Source: an uncultured Bacteroides sp. (GTDB lineage Bacteria; Bacteroidota; Bacteroidia; Bacteroidales; Bacteroidaceae). Taken from it: a stretch of DNA of 64,000 nucleotides. This document shows positions 1 to 7,514 of this stretch, piece after piece. Location of the stretch: positions 58,428 through 122,427 of the forward strand of contig USLU01000010.1 of NCBI GenBank assembly GCA_900555635.1, in the 5' to 3' direction. A program made the translations under genes and the position numbers. The notes below the pieces were generated by a model that was not told where the DNA came from, did not search any database, and saw only the letters and a list, made by a program, of their open reading frames with translations. Position 1 is the first letter of the stretch; the number at the start of each line of letters is the position of its first letter.

Positions 1-1154
1 AAGAATATCGCGTGGAAAACGCCCTGAAAGATTTCCTTAACTGCTTCAAGGTAGAGGGCGAATACAGCGAATATTGCGGACTATACGGTTATACTTCCTT
101 CAACGCCATACGCTATTTCGAGAACATTCCCATCAAAGATAGCCGCGAAGCTACCAATGATGCGCCCGATATGCTATACATATTATATAAGTATCTCATC
201 GTCTTCAACGACTTTAAGAACGAGATGCTTCTGCTCGAAATGCTTGCCGATGGCGAAACCAGCGAACTGGACAAAGTGCAGAAAGCCATCCACAACCGCA
301 ACTATACCGCCTACGACTTCCGTGCCGTTGGCGAAACCACCTCTCCGCTTACCGACGAGCAGCACAAGGCGAACATCCGTCAGGGCATCAACCATTGCCT
401 GCGTGGCGATGTATTCCAAATCGTCCTCTCCCGCCGCTTCGAGCAACGCTTCGTGGGCGACGATTTCAAACTGTATCGTGCCCTGCGCAGCATCAACCCT
501 TCGCCCTATCTGTTCTATTTCGACTTCGGCGGTTTCCGCATCTTCGGCTCCTCGCCCGAGACGCATTGTCGCATCGAAGGCCGTCACGCCTATATCGACC
601 CCATTGCGGGAACCACCAAACGCACGGGGGATGCCAAGCAAGATGCCATCAATGCCCAATACCTGCACGATGATCCCAAGGAGAATGCCGAGCATGTGAT
701 GCTGGTAGACCTTGCCCGCAATGACCTCAGCCGTAACTGCCACGATGTAAAAGTAGATTTTTACAAGGACATGCAGTATTACAGCCATGTCATTCATCTC
801 GTAAGCCGTGTAAGCGGTACGCTCAACGAAGATGCCGACCCGATAAAGTCGTTCATCGACACCTTCCCTGCCGGCACACTGAGCGGTGCACCGAAGGTAC
901 GTGCCATGCAGATTATCAGCGAACTGGAACCGCACAACCGTGGCGCATACGGTGGCTGCATCGGTTTTATCGGTCTGAACGGCTCACTGAACCAAGCCAT
1001 CACTATCCGTACTTTCGTCAGTCGCAATGGTGCACTTTGGTTTCAGGCAGGCGGCGGCATCGTAGCCAAGAGTAATGAAGAATACGAATTGCAGGAAGTG
1101 AACAATAAGCTTGGCGCACTAAAGAAAGCAATCGTAATGGCAGAAAAAATGTAA
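1..1154 (+). CDS. trpE: anthranilate synthase component I, 5' truncated by window edge
   Basis: Makes anthranilate from chorismate, using ammonia delivered by TrpG; first committed step of tryptophan synthesis. The reading frame is open to the left edge, so the GTG at 12 is internal and roughly the first 80-90 residues are missing compared with usual TrpE length (family knowledge). The chorismate-binding domain is complete and shows SSPETH, IAGTTKRTG, the run ENAEHVMLVDLARND and the block TFPAGTLSGAPKVRAM, all standard for TrpE/PabB/MenF. TrpE is preferred over PabB because trpG, D, C, F and A follow on the same strand. Stop to trpG start is 36 bases. The feedback-binding N-terminal motif is outside the window, so feedback control cannot be judged. 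Confidence 0.96.
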   Translation, partial: EYRVENALKDFLNCFKVEGEYSEYCGLYGYTSFNAIRYFENIPIKDSREATNDAPDMLYILYKYLIVFNDFKNEMLLLEMLADGETSELDKVQKAIHNRNYTAYDFRAVGETTSPLTDEQHKANIRQGINHCLRGDVFQIVLSRRFEQRFVGDDFKLYRALRSINPSPYLFYFDFGGFRIFGSSPETHCRIEGRHAYIDPIAGTTKRTGDAKQDAINAQYLHDDPKENAEHVMLVDLARNDLSRNCHDVKVDFYKDMQYYSHVIHLVSRVSGTLNEDADPIKSFIDTFPAGTLSGAPKVRAMQIISELEPHNRGAYGGCIGFIGLNGSLNQAITIRTFVSRNGALWFQAGGGIVAKSNEEYELQEVNNKLGALKKAIVMAEKM

Positions 1155-1190
1155 ATTGTACATTGTCAATAGCAAATTAAAATCAAAATT

Positions 1191-1820
1191 ATGAGAACAG
1201 TAATCATAGATAACTACGACTCTTTCACTTACAACCTTTCTCATCTGGTGAAAGAACTCGGTGCAGAAGTAGAGGTGCTACGCAACGACCAGTTCGACCT
1301 TGAAGATTTGGAGCAATACGATAAAATCATCCTCTCACCCGGTCCCGGTATTCCCGAAGAAGCGGGTTTGTTGTTGGATGTCATCCGCACCTATGCCGGA
1401 AAGAAGCCTATACTCGGCGTTTGCCTCGGCGAGCAAGCCATCGGACAAGTATTCGGCGGAAAGCTCACCAATCTGAGTGACGTTTTTCATGGAGTACAAA
1501 CAGACGTATATATAAAAGAAGAATCCTGTTTAAATGAAGAATTAAGAATGAAAAATGAAGAATTTCTTTCGGGGTTGACGTTGGAGGAAGATTATATTTT
1601 CGAAGGACTGACTGCAAAGTTTCCTGTGGGGCGTTATCATTCTTGGGTGGTCGATAGGGAAGGTTTTCCGGAGGATTTGGCTATCACTGCTATCAGTCCG
1701 GAAGGGCAGGTTATGGCGTTGAAGCATCGGAAGTATGATGTTCATGGTATTCAATTCCATCCCGAATCGGTACTGACTCCTGACGGAAAAGTGATTGTGA
1801 GAAACTGGCTTTTTAAATGA
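1191..1820 (+). CDS. trpG: anthranilate synthase component II (glutamine amidotransferase) with an in-frame repeat insert
   Basis: Class I glutamine amidotransferase that supplies ammonia to TrpE. Visible are the N-terminal DNYDSFTYNL, the oxyanion loop SPGPGIPEEAG (about residues 49-59), the nucleophile Cys78 in GVCLGEQ (the residue after Gly80 is Glu rather than the frequent His) and the catalytic pair His190/Glu192 in FHPES. At 209 residues it is about 20 longer than usual. The excess lies at residues 109-134, where the DNA reads as the AT-rich intergenic simple repeat (units like AATGAAGAATT) kept in frame. Codon style also changes there: C-ending codons before it, G/T-ending codons after it. 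The TGA stop lies in the first unit of the 22-base array that follows. An active enzyme is likely but the insert is odd. Confidence 0.95.
   Translation: MRTVIIDNYDSFTYNLSHLVKELGAEVEVLRNDQFDLEDLEQYDKIILSPGPGIPEEAGLLLDVIRTYAGKKPILGVCLGEQAIGQVFGGKLTNLSDVFHGVQTDVYIKEESCLNEELRMKNEEFLSGLTLEEDYIFEGLTAKFPVGRYHSWVVDREGFPEDLAITAISPEGQVMALKHRKYDVHGIQFHPESVLTPDGKVIVRNWLFK
1512..1575 (+). repeat. intergenic-type simple repeat inside trpG
   Basis: A/G-rich run built from AATGAAGAATT / AAGAATGAAAAATGAAG units. The same kind of sequence is found between genes in this window (32795-32820 and 48262-48290, in either orientation). Here it is read through as KEESCLNEELRMKNEEF without breaking the frame. Confidence 0.75.
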
Positions 1821-1920
1821 CACATCTCACCGTCGGAAATGACGCATGTCAGCAGTTCAAATGACACATGGCAGATACATTGACCTGCGTCATTCCGGAC
1901 AATAACCTGCGTCATTTCGA
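1815..1920. repeat. 22-base phased inverted repeat array, copy 1
   Basis: Forward units AAATGACRCA have their TGA at 1818, 1840 and 1862, exactly 22 bases apart. After a 24-base step come inverted units TGCGTCATT at 1886 and 1908, again 22 apart. The first TGA is the trpG stop codon. The array fills the trpG-trpD gap inside the trp operon, so it would be transcribed and could fold back on itself. The same geometry recurs at 30509-30629 and 46970-47068. Function unknown. Confidence 0.85.
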
Positions 1921-1966
1921 GAGCAAACGAAAGCCATTTCAATTTTTAATTTTTAATTTTTAATTT

Positions 1967-2962
1967 ATGAAGCATATTCTCTCCCGTCTCTTCAACCATG
2001 AAGAGCTCACTTCGGAGGAAACCAAACAGATCCTCCTCAACATAACCCAAGAGATGTATCCGGAAGCACAAATAGCCGCCCTGCTCACTGCCTTCCAGAT
2101 GCGTGGCATCACTGTTGACGAACTCGTCGGTTTCCGTGAAGCGCTTATGGAAACCCGCATCCCTATCGACTTCTCCCCTTATCGCCCCATCGACATTGTA
2201 GGTACGGGCGGTGACGGCAAGAATACTTTCAATATCTCCACCTGCGCTTGTTTCGTTGTAGCCGGAGCCGGTTACAAAGTAGCCAAGCATGGCAATTACG
2301 GTGCAACTTCCGTCAGTGGAGCCAGCAATGTCATCGAGCAACATGGCGTTCGTTTCACCAATAATCCCGATATCCTGAAACGTAGCATGGAAGAGTGTAA
2401 CATTGCTTACTTGCATGCACAGTTGTTCAATCCTGCCATGAAGTTCGTCGGTCCCGTCCGCAAGGCGCTGGGAGTACGTACCTTGTTCAATCTGCTGGGC
2501 CCGTTGGTCAATCCTTGCAAACCGACCTACCAATTGCTCGGCGTTGCCGACCTCTCACAGATGCGTCTCTACACCAACGTGTTCTATAAACTCGGCATCG
2601 ACTTCGCCGTAGTAAACAGCCTTGATAGCTATGACGAAATCTCCCTGACCGACGAGTTCAAAGTAATGACCCGTAACTACGAACGCATCTATCGTCCGCA
2701 AGCCCTCGGCTTTAAGGATGCACACCCCGAAGAACTTTTTGGCGGTGCCAGCAAAGAAGATGCAGCACGCATCTTCGACAGCATCCTGCGCTGCCAGGCC
2801 ACCCCTGCACAGATGCAATGTGTCATTGTCAATGCCGCCTTTGCCATCCAAATCATGGAACCGCAAAAGGAGATTGAAGAATGCATCGCCATTGCCCGCG
2901 AATCGCTCGAAAGCGGACGGGCACTGGAGACACTGAAGAAGTTTATAAGAATAAATAAATAA
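1967..2962 (+). CDS. trpD: anthranilate phosphoribosyltransferase
   Basis: Transfers phosphoribosyl from PRPP to anthranilate. The glycine-rich loop GTGGDGKNTFNIST (residues 79-92) binds PRPP and magnesium, and KHGNYGATSVSGASNV (from residue 107) is the second family signature. At 331 residues it has normal single-domain length and is not fused to TrpG. The ATG at 1967 follows a run of AATTTTT repeats and is the first start after the 146-base repeat-filled spacer behind trpG. Fourth-from-last gene of the visible trp operon. Confidence 0.97.
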   Translation: MKHILSRLFNHEELTSEETKQILLNITQEMYPEAQIAALLTAFQMRGITVDELVGFREALMETRIPIDFSPYRPIDIVGTGGDGKNTFNISTCACFVVAGAGYKVAKHGNYGATSVSGASNVIEQHGVRFTNNPDILKRSMEECNIAYLHAQLFNPAMKFVGPVRKALGVRTLFNLLGPLVNPCKPTYQLLGVADLSQMRLYTNVFYKLGIDFAVVNSLDSYDEISLTDEFKVMTRNYERIYRPQALGFKDAHPEELFGGASKEDAARIFDSILRCQATPAQMQCVIVNAAFAIQIMEPQKEIEECIAIARESLESGRALETLKKFIRINK

Positions 2963-2964
2963 AT

Positions 2965-3068
2965 AAATAGTTATAAGTTATTAGTTATAAGTTATTTGCT
3001 TGTGTCCCTTGCGGATTAAAGCGCAGCTGAATCATCAACAAATAACTCATAACTTATAACTCATAACT
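2965..3068. repeat. AT-rich simple-repeat hairpin between trpD and trpC
   Basis: Arms built of AGTTATAAGTTATTAG and its complement (left about 2965-2995, right 3036-3068) enclose a loop of about 40 bases containing GCGCAGCTGAAT. A related loop (GCGCAGCTTAAT in the reverse complement) sits in the hairpin at 40567-40674, so the loop as well as the arms appears dispersed. Confidence 0.75.
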
Positions 3069-3084
3069 AAATCCACTCTCCATT

Positions 3085-3963
3085 ATGAAAGATATTTTAT
3101 CCGAAATCATCGCCCACAAGCGAATAGAGATAGAGTTGCAGAAGCAAACCATCTCCCTTGAACACCTGCAAGAACAGGCTGAAATCATGTTACAAGCCGG
3201 TACTACTGCCGACGGTTCGCACTGCTGCCGTAGCATGAAGTACTCACTCGCCAACTCTGACACAGGCATTATCTCTGAGTTCAAACGCCGTTCACCTTCC
3301 AAAGGCTGGATAAACGAAGGCGCCAAAGCAGAGATCATACCAGCCTCCTACGAAGCTGCCGGTGCTGCCGCCATCTCCATCCTGACTGATGAGAAATTCT
3401 TCGGCGGTTCACTTCGTGATATTCGCACGGCACGCCCGCTCGTCAACATTCCTATTCTGCGCAAAGATTTTATCATCGACGAATACCAGCTACTTCAGGC
3501 ACGTATCGTCGGTGCTGATGCCGTGTTGCTCATTGCCGCTTGCCTCACGCCGGAGCAATGCAGCACGCTCACCGCAAAAGCCCATGTCCTCGGACTGGAA
3601 GTGCTTCTCGAAATTCACAGCCCGTCCGAACTTGTTTATGTTAATAATGAAGTAGACATGGTAGGTGTGAACAACCGTAATCTCGGCTCTTTCGTCACCG
3701 ATATAGAGAACTCCTTCCGAATAGCCGACCAGCTACGTGAAACCGTGCAGCGCACAAGTACCGCTTCCGGAAACCATCACGAGCTCCCTCTTCTAGTCTC
3801 CGAAAGCGGCATCTCCAGTCCCGAAACCATCCGCCGCCTGCGTAACGCCGGCTTCCGCGGTTTCCTCATCGGAGAAACTTTCATGAAGACCGCATCTCCG
3901 GGTGAAACTCTGCAAAACATGATAGCAACAATTAGTCACCAATCACTAATCACTAATCACTAA
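3085..3963 (+). CDS. trpC: indole-3-glycerol phosphate synthase
   Basis: Closes the indole ring from CdRP in a TIM barrel. Residues 65-73 (EFKRRSPSK) hold the catalytic Glu/Lys region, ILRKDFIIDEYQ is the second catalytic strand, and GVNNRNL and SESGI are later phosphate-loop signatures. At 292 residues it is longer than the usual roughly 260. It has an extra stretch around residues 215-230, and its last residues (HQSLITNH) are written in CACTAATCACTAATCAC repeat DNA, so the stop codon lies in a simple repeat. trpF begins 12 bases on. Monofunctional, not a TrpC-TrpF fusion. Confidence 0.96.
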   Translation: MKDILSEIIAHKRIEIELQKQTISLEHLQEQAEIMLQAGTTADGSHCCRSMKYSLANSDTGIISEFKRRSPSKGWINEGAKAEIIPASYEAAGAAAISILTDEKFFGGSLRDIRTARPLVNIPILRKDFIIDEYQLLQARIVGADAVLLIAACLTPEQCSTLTAKAHVLGLEVLLEIHSPSELVYVNNEVDMVGVNNRNLGSFVTDIENSFRIADQLRETVQRTSTASGNHHELPLLVSESGISSPETIRRLRNAGFRGFLIGETFMKTASPGETLQNMIATISHQSLITNH

Positions 3964-3968
3964 TCACT
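3930..3968. repeat. CACTAAT tandem repeat spanning the trpC stop codon
   Basis: Seven-base units (CACTAAT, CACTAAT...) run through the final codons of trpC and into the 11-base gap before trpF. The same unit makes up the hairpin arms at 40567-40674. It encodes the last eight or so residues of TrpC. Confidence 0.8.
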
Positions 3969-3974
3969 ATTTCC

Positions 3975-4592
3975 ATGAACTCCATTATCAAAGTATGCGG
4001 AATGACGGAAGCAGACAACATCCGCGCTATAGAACAGCTGGGTGTGGATATGATTGGCTTCATCTTCTACCCCAAATCTCCCCGTTGCTTGTGTGAGAAA
4101 CCCCAGTATCTGCCCCTTCGAGCCAAGCGTGTCGGTGTCTTCGTCAACGAGAGCAAGGAAAATATCCTGATGTATGCCGATCGTTTCAGCCTGAACTACA
4201 TCCAGTTGCATGGCAATGAATCTCCTGATTATTGCCGTACCCTGCACAACAATGGATTGCGTCTCATCAAGGCATTCTCCATTTCCCTTCCCAAGGATCT
4301 GTTCGATGTCTCCGATTACGATGGCCTATGTGATTACTATCTGTTTGATACCAAAACTCCGCAATACGGTGGTTCCGGCAATCAATTCGACTGGAACATA
4401 TTGCATCGTTACAACGGCTCTACTCCCTTTTTGCTCAGCGGCGGCATCAATCCTTACAGTGTAAAAGCTATCAAAGAATTCCACCATCCCCGCCTTGCAG
4501 GAATCGACCTCAACAGTCGTTTCGAAACTGCACCGGGCTTAAAGGATGTAGAGCGCATCGAAATCTTTCTAAAAGAATTGAGAAATTCGTAA
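3975..4592 (+). CDS. trpF: phosphoribosylanthranilate isomerase
   Basis: Isomerises phosphoribosylanthranilate to CdRP, a TIM barrel step between TrpD and TrpC. The family start IKVCGM (catalytic Cys at residue 8) is followed by a glycine-poor barrel, an LHG strand end, LLSGGI and GIDLNSRFE, the last giving the phosphate-binding end. Length 205 is normal. It sits 11 bases after trpC and is followed by a 61-base AT-rich spacer of AAATCATAAATC repeats before trpA. Confidence 0.96.
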   Translation: MNSIIKVCGMTEADNIRAIEQLGVDMIGFIFYPKSPRCLCEKPQYLPLRAKRVGVFVNESKENILMYADRFSLNYIQLHGNESPDYCRTLHNNGLRLIKAFSISLPKDLFDVSDYDGLCDYYLFDTKTPQYGGSGNQFDWNILHRYNGSTPFLLSGGINPYSVKAIKEFHHPRLAGIDLNSRFETAPGLKDVERIEIFLKELRNS

Positions 4593-4653
4593 TCCGCCCA
4601 CGAGTCGCGAATCACGAATTATAAATCATAAATCATAAATTATAAATAGTATC

Positions 4654-5430
4654 ATGTCAAATCGCATTAACCAACTCTTCCAGGACACCCCTAAAAACGT
4701 GTTGTCCATCTACTTTTGTGCCGGCACCCCTACCCTCAACGGCACTGCCGATGTAATCCGCACCCTCGAAAAGAACGGTGTCAATATGATCGAGATCGGC
4801 ATCCCCTTCAGTGATCCCATGGCAGACGGACTTGTCATTCAAAATGCTGCCACCCACGCCTTGCGCAATGGTATGTCCCTCCGTCTCCTGTTCGAGCAAC
4901 TCCGTGACATCCGTAAAGATGTCCGCATCCCCCTTATCCTCATGGGCTACCTTAACCCAATCATGAAATTCGGTTTCGAAAGCTTTTGCCGGCGCTGCGA
5001 GGAATGTGGTATCGACGGCGTCATCATCCCCGACCTTCCTTTCAAAGACTATTTAGCCAACTACAAATCCATCGCCGAAGCGCACAACGTAAAAGTCATC
5101 ATGCTCATCACTCCTGAAACCAGCGAAGCCCGCGTCCGCGAAATCGACGCCCACACAGACGGTTTCATCTACATGGTTTCCAGTGCCGCTACCACCGGTG
5201 CCCAACATGACTTTGACTCTCAAAAACAAGCCTACTTCAAAAAGATAGAAGATCTCCACCTCCGCAATCCCCGCATGGTAGGCTTCGGCATCAGCAACAA
5301 ACAAACATTCAATGCAGCCTGCGCCAACTCTTCCGGTGCCATCATCGGCAGCCGCTTCGTTACCCTGCTCAACGAAAACCAGGGAGACGCAGAAAAAGCC
5401 ATCATGCAGCTGAAAGCAGACTTGAGATAG
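4654..5430 (+). CDS. trpA: tryptophan synthase alpha chain
   Basis: Cleaves indole-3-glycerol phosphate to indole, which tunnels to TrpB. Visible are Glu47 in MIEIGIPFSDPMADG, the substrate loop ending in IPDLPF (catalytic Asp) and GFGISNKQTF near the C terminus. At 258 residues it is complete. It is the last gene of the visible trp operon; an inverted simple repeat follows directly. trpB is not in the window and, from the gene order known in Bacteroidetes, may lie upstream of trpE. Confidence 0.97.
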   Translation: MSNRINQLFQDTPKNVLSIYFCAGTPTLNGTADVIRTLEKNGVNMIEIGIPFSDPMADGLVIQNAATHALRNGMSLRLLFEQLRDIRKDVRIPLILMGYLNPIMKFGFESFCRRCEECGIDGVIIPDLPFKDYLANYKSIAEAHNVKVIMLITPETSEARVREIDAHTDGFIYMVSSAATTGAQHDFDSQKQAYFKKIEDLHLRNPRMVGFGISNKQTFNAACANSSGAIIGSRFVTLLNENQGDAEKAIMQLKADLR

Positions 5431-5530
5431 TTATAAGTTATGAGTTATAAGTTATTTGCTGATACCTTCCCACCTATAATAACACATTACTATCACAAAC
5501 AAATAACTTATAACTCATAACTTATAACTA
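5430..5530. repeat. inverted simple repeat after the trp operon
   Basis: AGTTATAAGTTATGAGTTATAAG arms (from 5430) and their complement (to 5530) enclose a loop of about 43 bases. It could act as a structured operon end, although no run of T follows on the plus strand. It belongs to the same arm family as 2965-3068, 34410-34510 and 36395-36425. Confidence 0.65.
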
Positions 5531-5538
5531 TTTTTTCC

Positions 5539-5546
5539 TATCTTTG
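5539..5546 (+). promoter_or_regulatory. Bacteroides-type -7 element for the asparaginase gene
   Basis: TATCTTTG fits TAnnTTTG exactly and lies 31 bases before the ATG at 5577. No clear TTTG is present at the -33 distance. The element overlaps a possible TTG start at 5544, which argues against that start. Confidence 0.65.
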
Positions 5547-5576
5547 TGCCCCAAGAAGAACCTAAAAGAGATATTT

Positions 5577-6617
5577 ATGAAAGTCGATTGCCCTTCTGTG
5601 TTGTTAATTTACACGGGTGGAACTATCGGAATGATAGAAAACCCGGAGACTGGCGCCCTTGAAAACTTCAACTTCGACCACCTGCTCAAGCATGTTCCCG
5701 AGTTGAAACGTTTCAACTACCGAATCTCCTCATATCAGTTCGACCCTCCTATCGACTCTTCCGATATGGAGCCTTCGTTTTGGGCAAAGATTGTCAAGAT
5801 TATCAACTACAATTACGACCACTATGACGGCTTTGTTATCCTGCATGGAACAGATACGATGGCATACACGGCCTCTGCTCTCAGTTTTATGCTCGAAAAT
5901 CTCTCTAAGCCCGTCATACTTACGGGGTCACAGCTACCCATCGGCACCTTGCGCACTGACGGAAAAGAAAACCTTATTACTTCCATTGAAATTGCCGCAG
6001 CTAAAAATCCTGACGGCGCTCCTATGGTTCCCGAAGTCTGCATTTTTTTCGAGAATGAACTGATGCGCGGCAACCGTACTACAAAAATTAACGTTGAAAA
6101 CTTCAATGCTTTCCGTTCATTTAATTACACCGCATTGGCTAAAGCCGGAATATACATCCGCTACAACGAACATCTTATACGGCGTCCCGACCTTTCGCGT
6201 CCCATGAAGCCGCATTATCTCTTCGACACCAATGTCGTAGTGCTCACCCTCTTCCCCGGCATTCAGGAAACGATTATTGACTCCGTGCTCCATGTCCCCG
6301 GACTGAAAGCAGTGGTACTCAAAACTTTCGGTTCAGGAAACGCCCCTCAAAAAGAATGGTTTATCCGTCAACTGAAGAATGCTACCGACCGTGGCATTGT
6401 TATTGTTAACATTACCCAATGCCAAAGCGGTACTGTGGAAATGGCACGTTACGGAACCGGATTACAACTTATTCAGGCAGGTGTAATCAGTGGTTACGAC
6501 AGTACTCCGGAATGCGCAGTGACCAAGCTCATGTTCCTACTTGGTCACGGACTGAGCCAAGACGAAATTCGCCGCCTTATGAATTCGGATTTAGCCGGTG
6601 AAATTACCAAACAGTAA
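5577..6617 (+). CDS. ansA: type I (cytoplasmic-type) L-asparaginase
   Basis: Hydrolyses asparagine to aspartate and ammonia. The first catalytic threonine is in LIYTGGTIGM near the N terminus and the second triad in HGTDTMAYTASALSFML. TGSQLPIG and KTFGSGNAP are further family marks. There is no signal peptide, so a cytoplasmic enzyme is expected. The ATG at 5577 is chosen because an in-frame TTG at 5544 lies inside the TATCTTTG promoter box. Length from this start is 346 residues, normal for AnsA. It has its own promoter and stands alone after the trp operon. Confidence 0.93.
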   Translation: MKVDCPSVLLIYTGGTIGMIENPETGALENFNFDHLLKHVPELKRFNYRISSYQFDPPIDSSDMEPSFWAKIVKIINYNYDHYDGFVILHGTDTMAYTASALSFMLENLSKPVILTGSQLPIGTLRTDGKENLITSIEIAAAKNPDGAPMVPEVCIFFENELMRGNRTTKINVENFNAFRSFNYTALAKAGIYIRYNEHLIRRPDLSRPMKPHYLFDTNVVVLTLFPGIQETIIDSVLHVPGLKAVVLKTFGSGNAPQKEWFIRQLKNATDRGIVIVNITQCQSGTVEMARYGTGLQLIQAGVISGYDSTPECAVTKLMFLLGHGLSQDEIRRLMNSDLAGEITKQ

Positions 6618-6646
6618 ATCGTCGGCCAATAAAAAATTGACGATTT
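6616..6646 (+). terminator. possible terminator after ansA
   Basis: Eight-base perfect stem AAATCGTC/GACGATTT (6616-6623 with 6639-6646) with a 15-base loop, ending in TTTTAG. It starts within the ansA stop codon. The U run is short, so this is only moderately convincing. Confidence 0.4.
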
Positions 6647-6747
6647 TAGATAATGAGTTGTATCATCTAACCCCGACTAATGCTTAAAAAGATTTAATTT
6701 TTATATTTTTCTTTCACTTTTTCGAGCAGTGTTATATAAAATAAGCG

Positions 6748-6755
6748 TATTTTTG
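6748..6755 (+). promoter_or_regulatory. -7 element at the head of the exopolysaccharide locus
   Basis: TATTTTTG fits TAnnTTTG and is 27 bases before the ATG at 6783. All genes from 6783 to 16741 read the same way with short gaps, so this may drive the whole block. No TTTG at -33 is evident, and no UpxY/NusG-like antiterminator gene is present. Confidence 0.5.
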
Positions 6756-6782
6756 CTTGATATCAATTCAAATAAGTATTAA

Positions 6783-7055
6783 ATGGTAAGAAATATCATA
6801 ATAAACTGTACCCTGTTACTGGCAGCACTTGCAGGAAGTACTATCTTCTACAGTTGTAAAGATGATGTTTTCAACCCTGAAAAAGTTAGGGCAACTTATC
6901 AAGACAAATTTCCTGTAAAAGAAATTAACTCCGTAATGGATTATTCCATCCGCAATTTCGATAAAAATTCCTTAATAGAGAAATCAAGCATTGAACTTCT
7001 GGCTAAAGTCAATGCTAAGTTGTGTGTATTTGACAAATTTCAGGTACCTAAGTAA
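6783..7055 (+). CDS. small predicted lipoprotein, function unknown
   Basis: Ninety residues: a hydrophobic N-terminal segment ending at a lipobox-like FYSC (Cys about residue 21), then KDDVFNPEKV and a short polar tail, with no domain I can name. The mature part is too short for most Bacteroides lipoproteins that begin this way, so it may be a truncated relative of a larger surface lipoprotein. It is first in the exopolysaccharide block, 81 bases before the receiver gene and just after a promoter box, which suggests that it is expressed. Confidence 0.6.
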   Translation: MVRNIIINCTLLLAALAGSTIFYSCKDDVFNPEKVRATYQDKFPVKEINSVMDYSIRNFDKNSLIEKSSIELLAKVNAKLCVFDKFQVPK

Positions 7056-7136
7056 TAGTATCCGAATTCCAATAGAAAACACTAGTAAATAGATAACAAA
7101 CAATAACATAAATATAGCAGATAAACAAGCATAAAA

Positions 7137-7496
7137 ATGAAGAAAATATTATTAGTAGATGACAAACCTACCATCGGTAAGGTACTCTCAGTGTATTTAG
7201 GTCAAGATAATGAATTAGTGTATTTTGAAGATCCTATTCAGGCAATTGAGTGGCTCAATGAAGGAAATGAGCCCGCCCTCATTATCTCGGACATTCGCAT
7301 GCCCAGAATGACTGGTGTTGAATTTTTACATTTTCTAAAAAGCAATGCACTTTTCAAGCGAATTCCGGTAGTAATGCTTTCAAGTGAAGAAAGTACCACT
7401 GAGCGTATCAATCTACTTAATGCAGGGGCAGAAGATTATATTCTGAAACCGTTCAATCCCATGGAGTTGAAAGCTCGTATCAAGAGATTCCTTTAA
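7137..7496 (+). CDS. orphan single-domain response regulator (CheY-like receiver)
   Basis: A stand-alone receiver domain of 119 residues with all phosphorylation residues: acidic pair Asp8/Asp9 in LLVDDK, phosphoacceptor Asp52 in ISDIRMPRMTG, Ser82 in MLSSEES and Lys104 in ILKPF. There is no output domain and no histidine kinase nearby. It ends 18 bases before the sugar-transferase gene, whose N terminus is receiver-like. From the context I infer post-translational control of polysaccharide initiation rather than transcription control. Confidence 0.9.
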   Translation: MKKILLVDDKPTIGKVLSVYLGQDNELVYFEDPIQAIEWLNEGNEPALIISDIRMPRMTGVEFLHFLKSNALFKRIPVVMLSSEESTTERINLLNAGAEDYILKPFNPMELKARIKRFL

Positions 7497-7514
7497 TTCA
7501 TATAATAATAGGAT

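Noticed and set aside
183..935. 250-codon antisense frame over trpE
   Set aside because: Shadow frame created by codon bias of trpE; no motif and no promoter.
1815..1920. CRISPR array
   Set aside because: The period is only 22 bases including spacer, half of the units are inverted, and no cas gene is present.
5544..5576. TTG start extending ansA by 11 codons
   Set aside because: It lies inside the TATCTTTG promoter element, so it would not be in the transcript.
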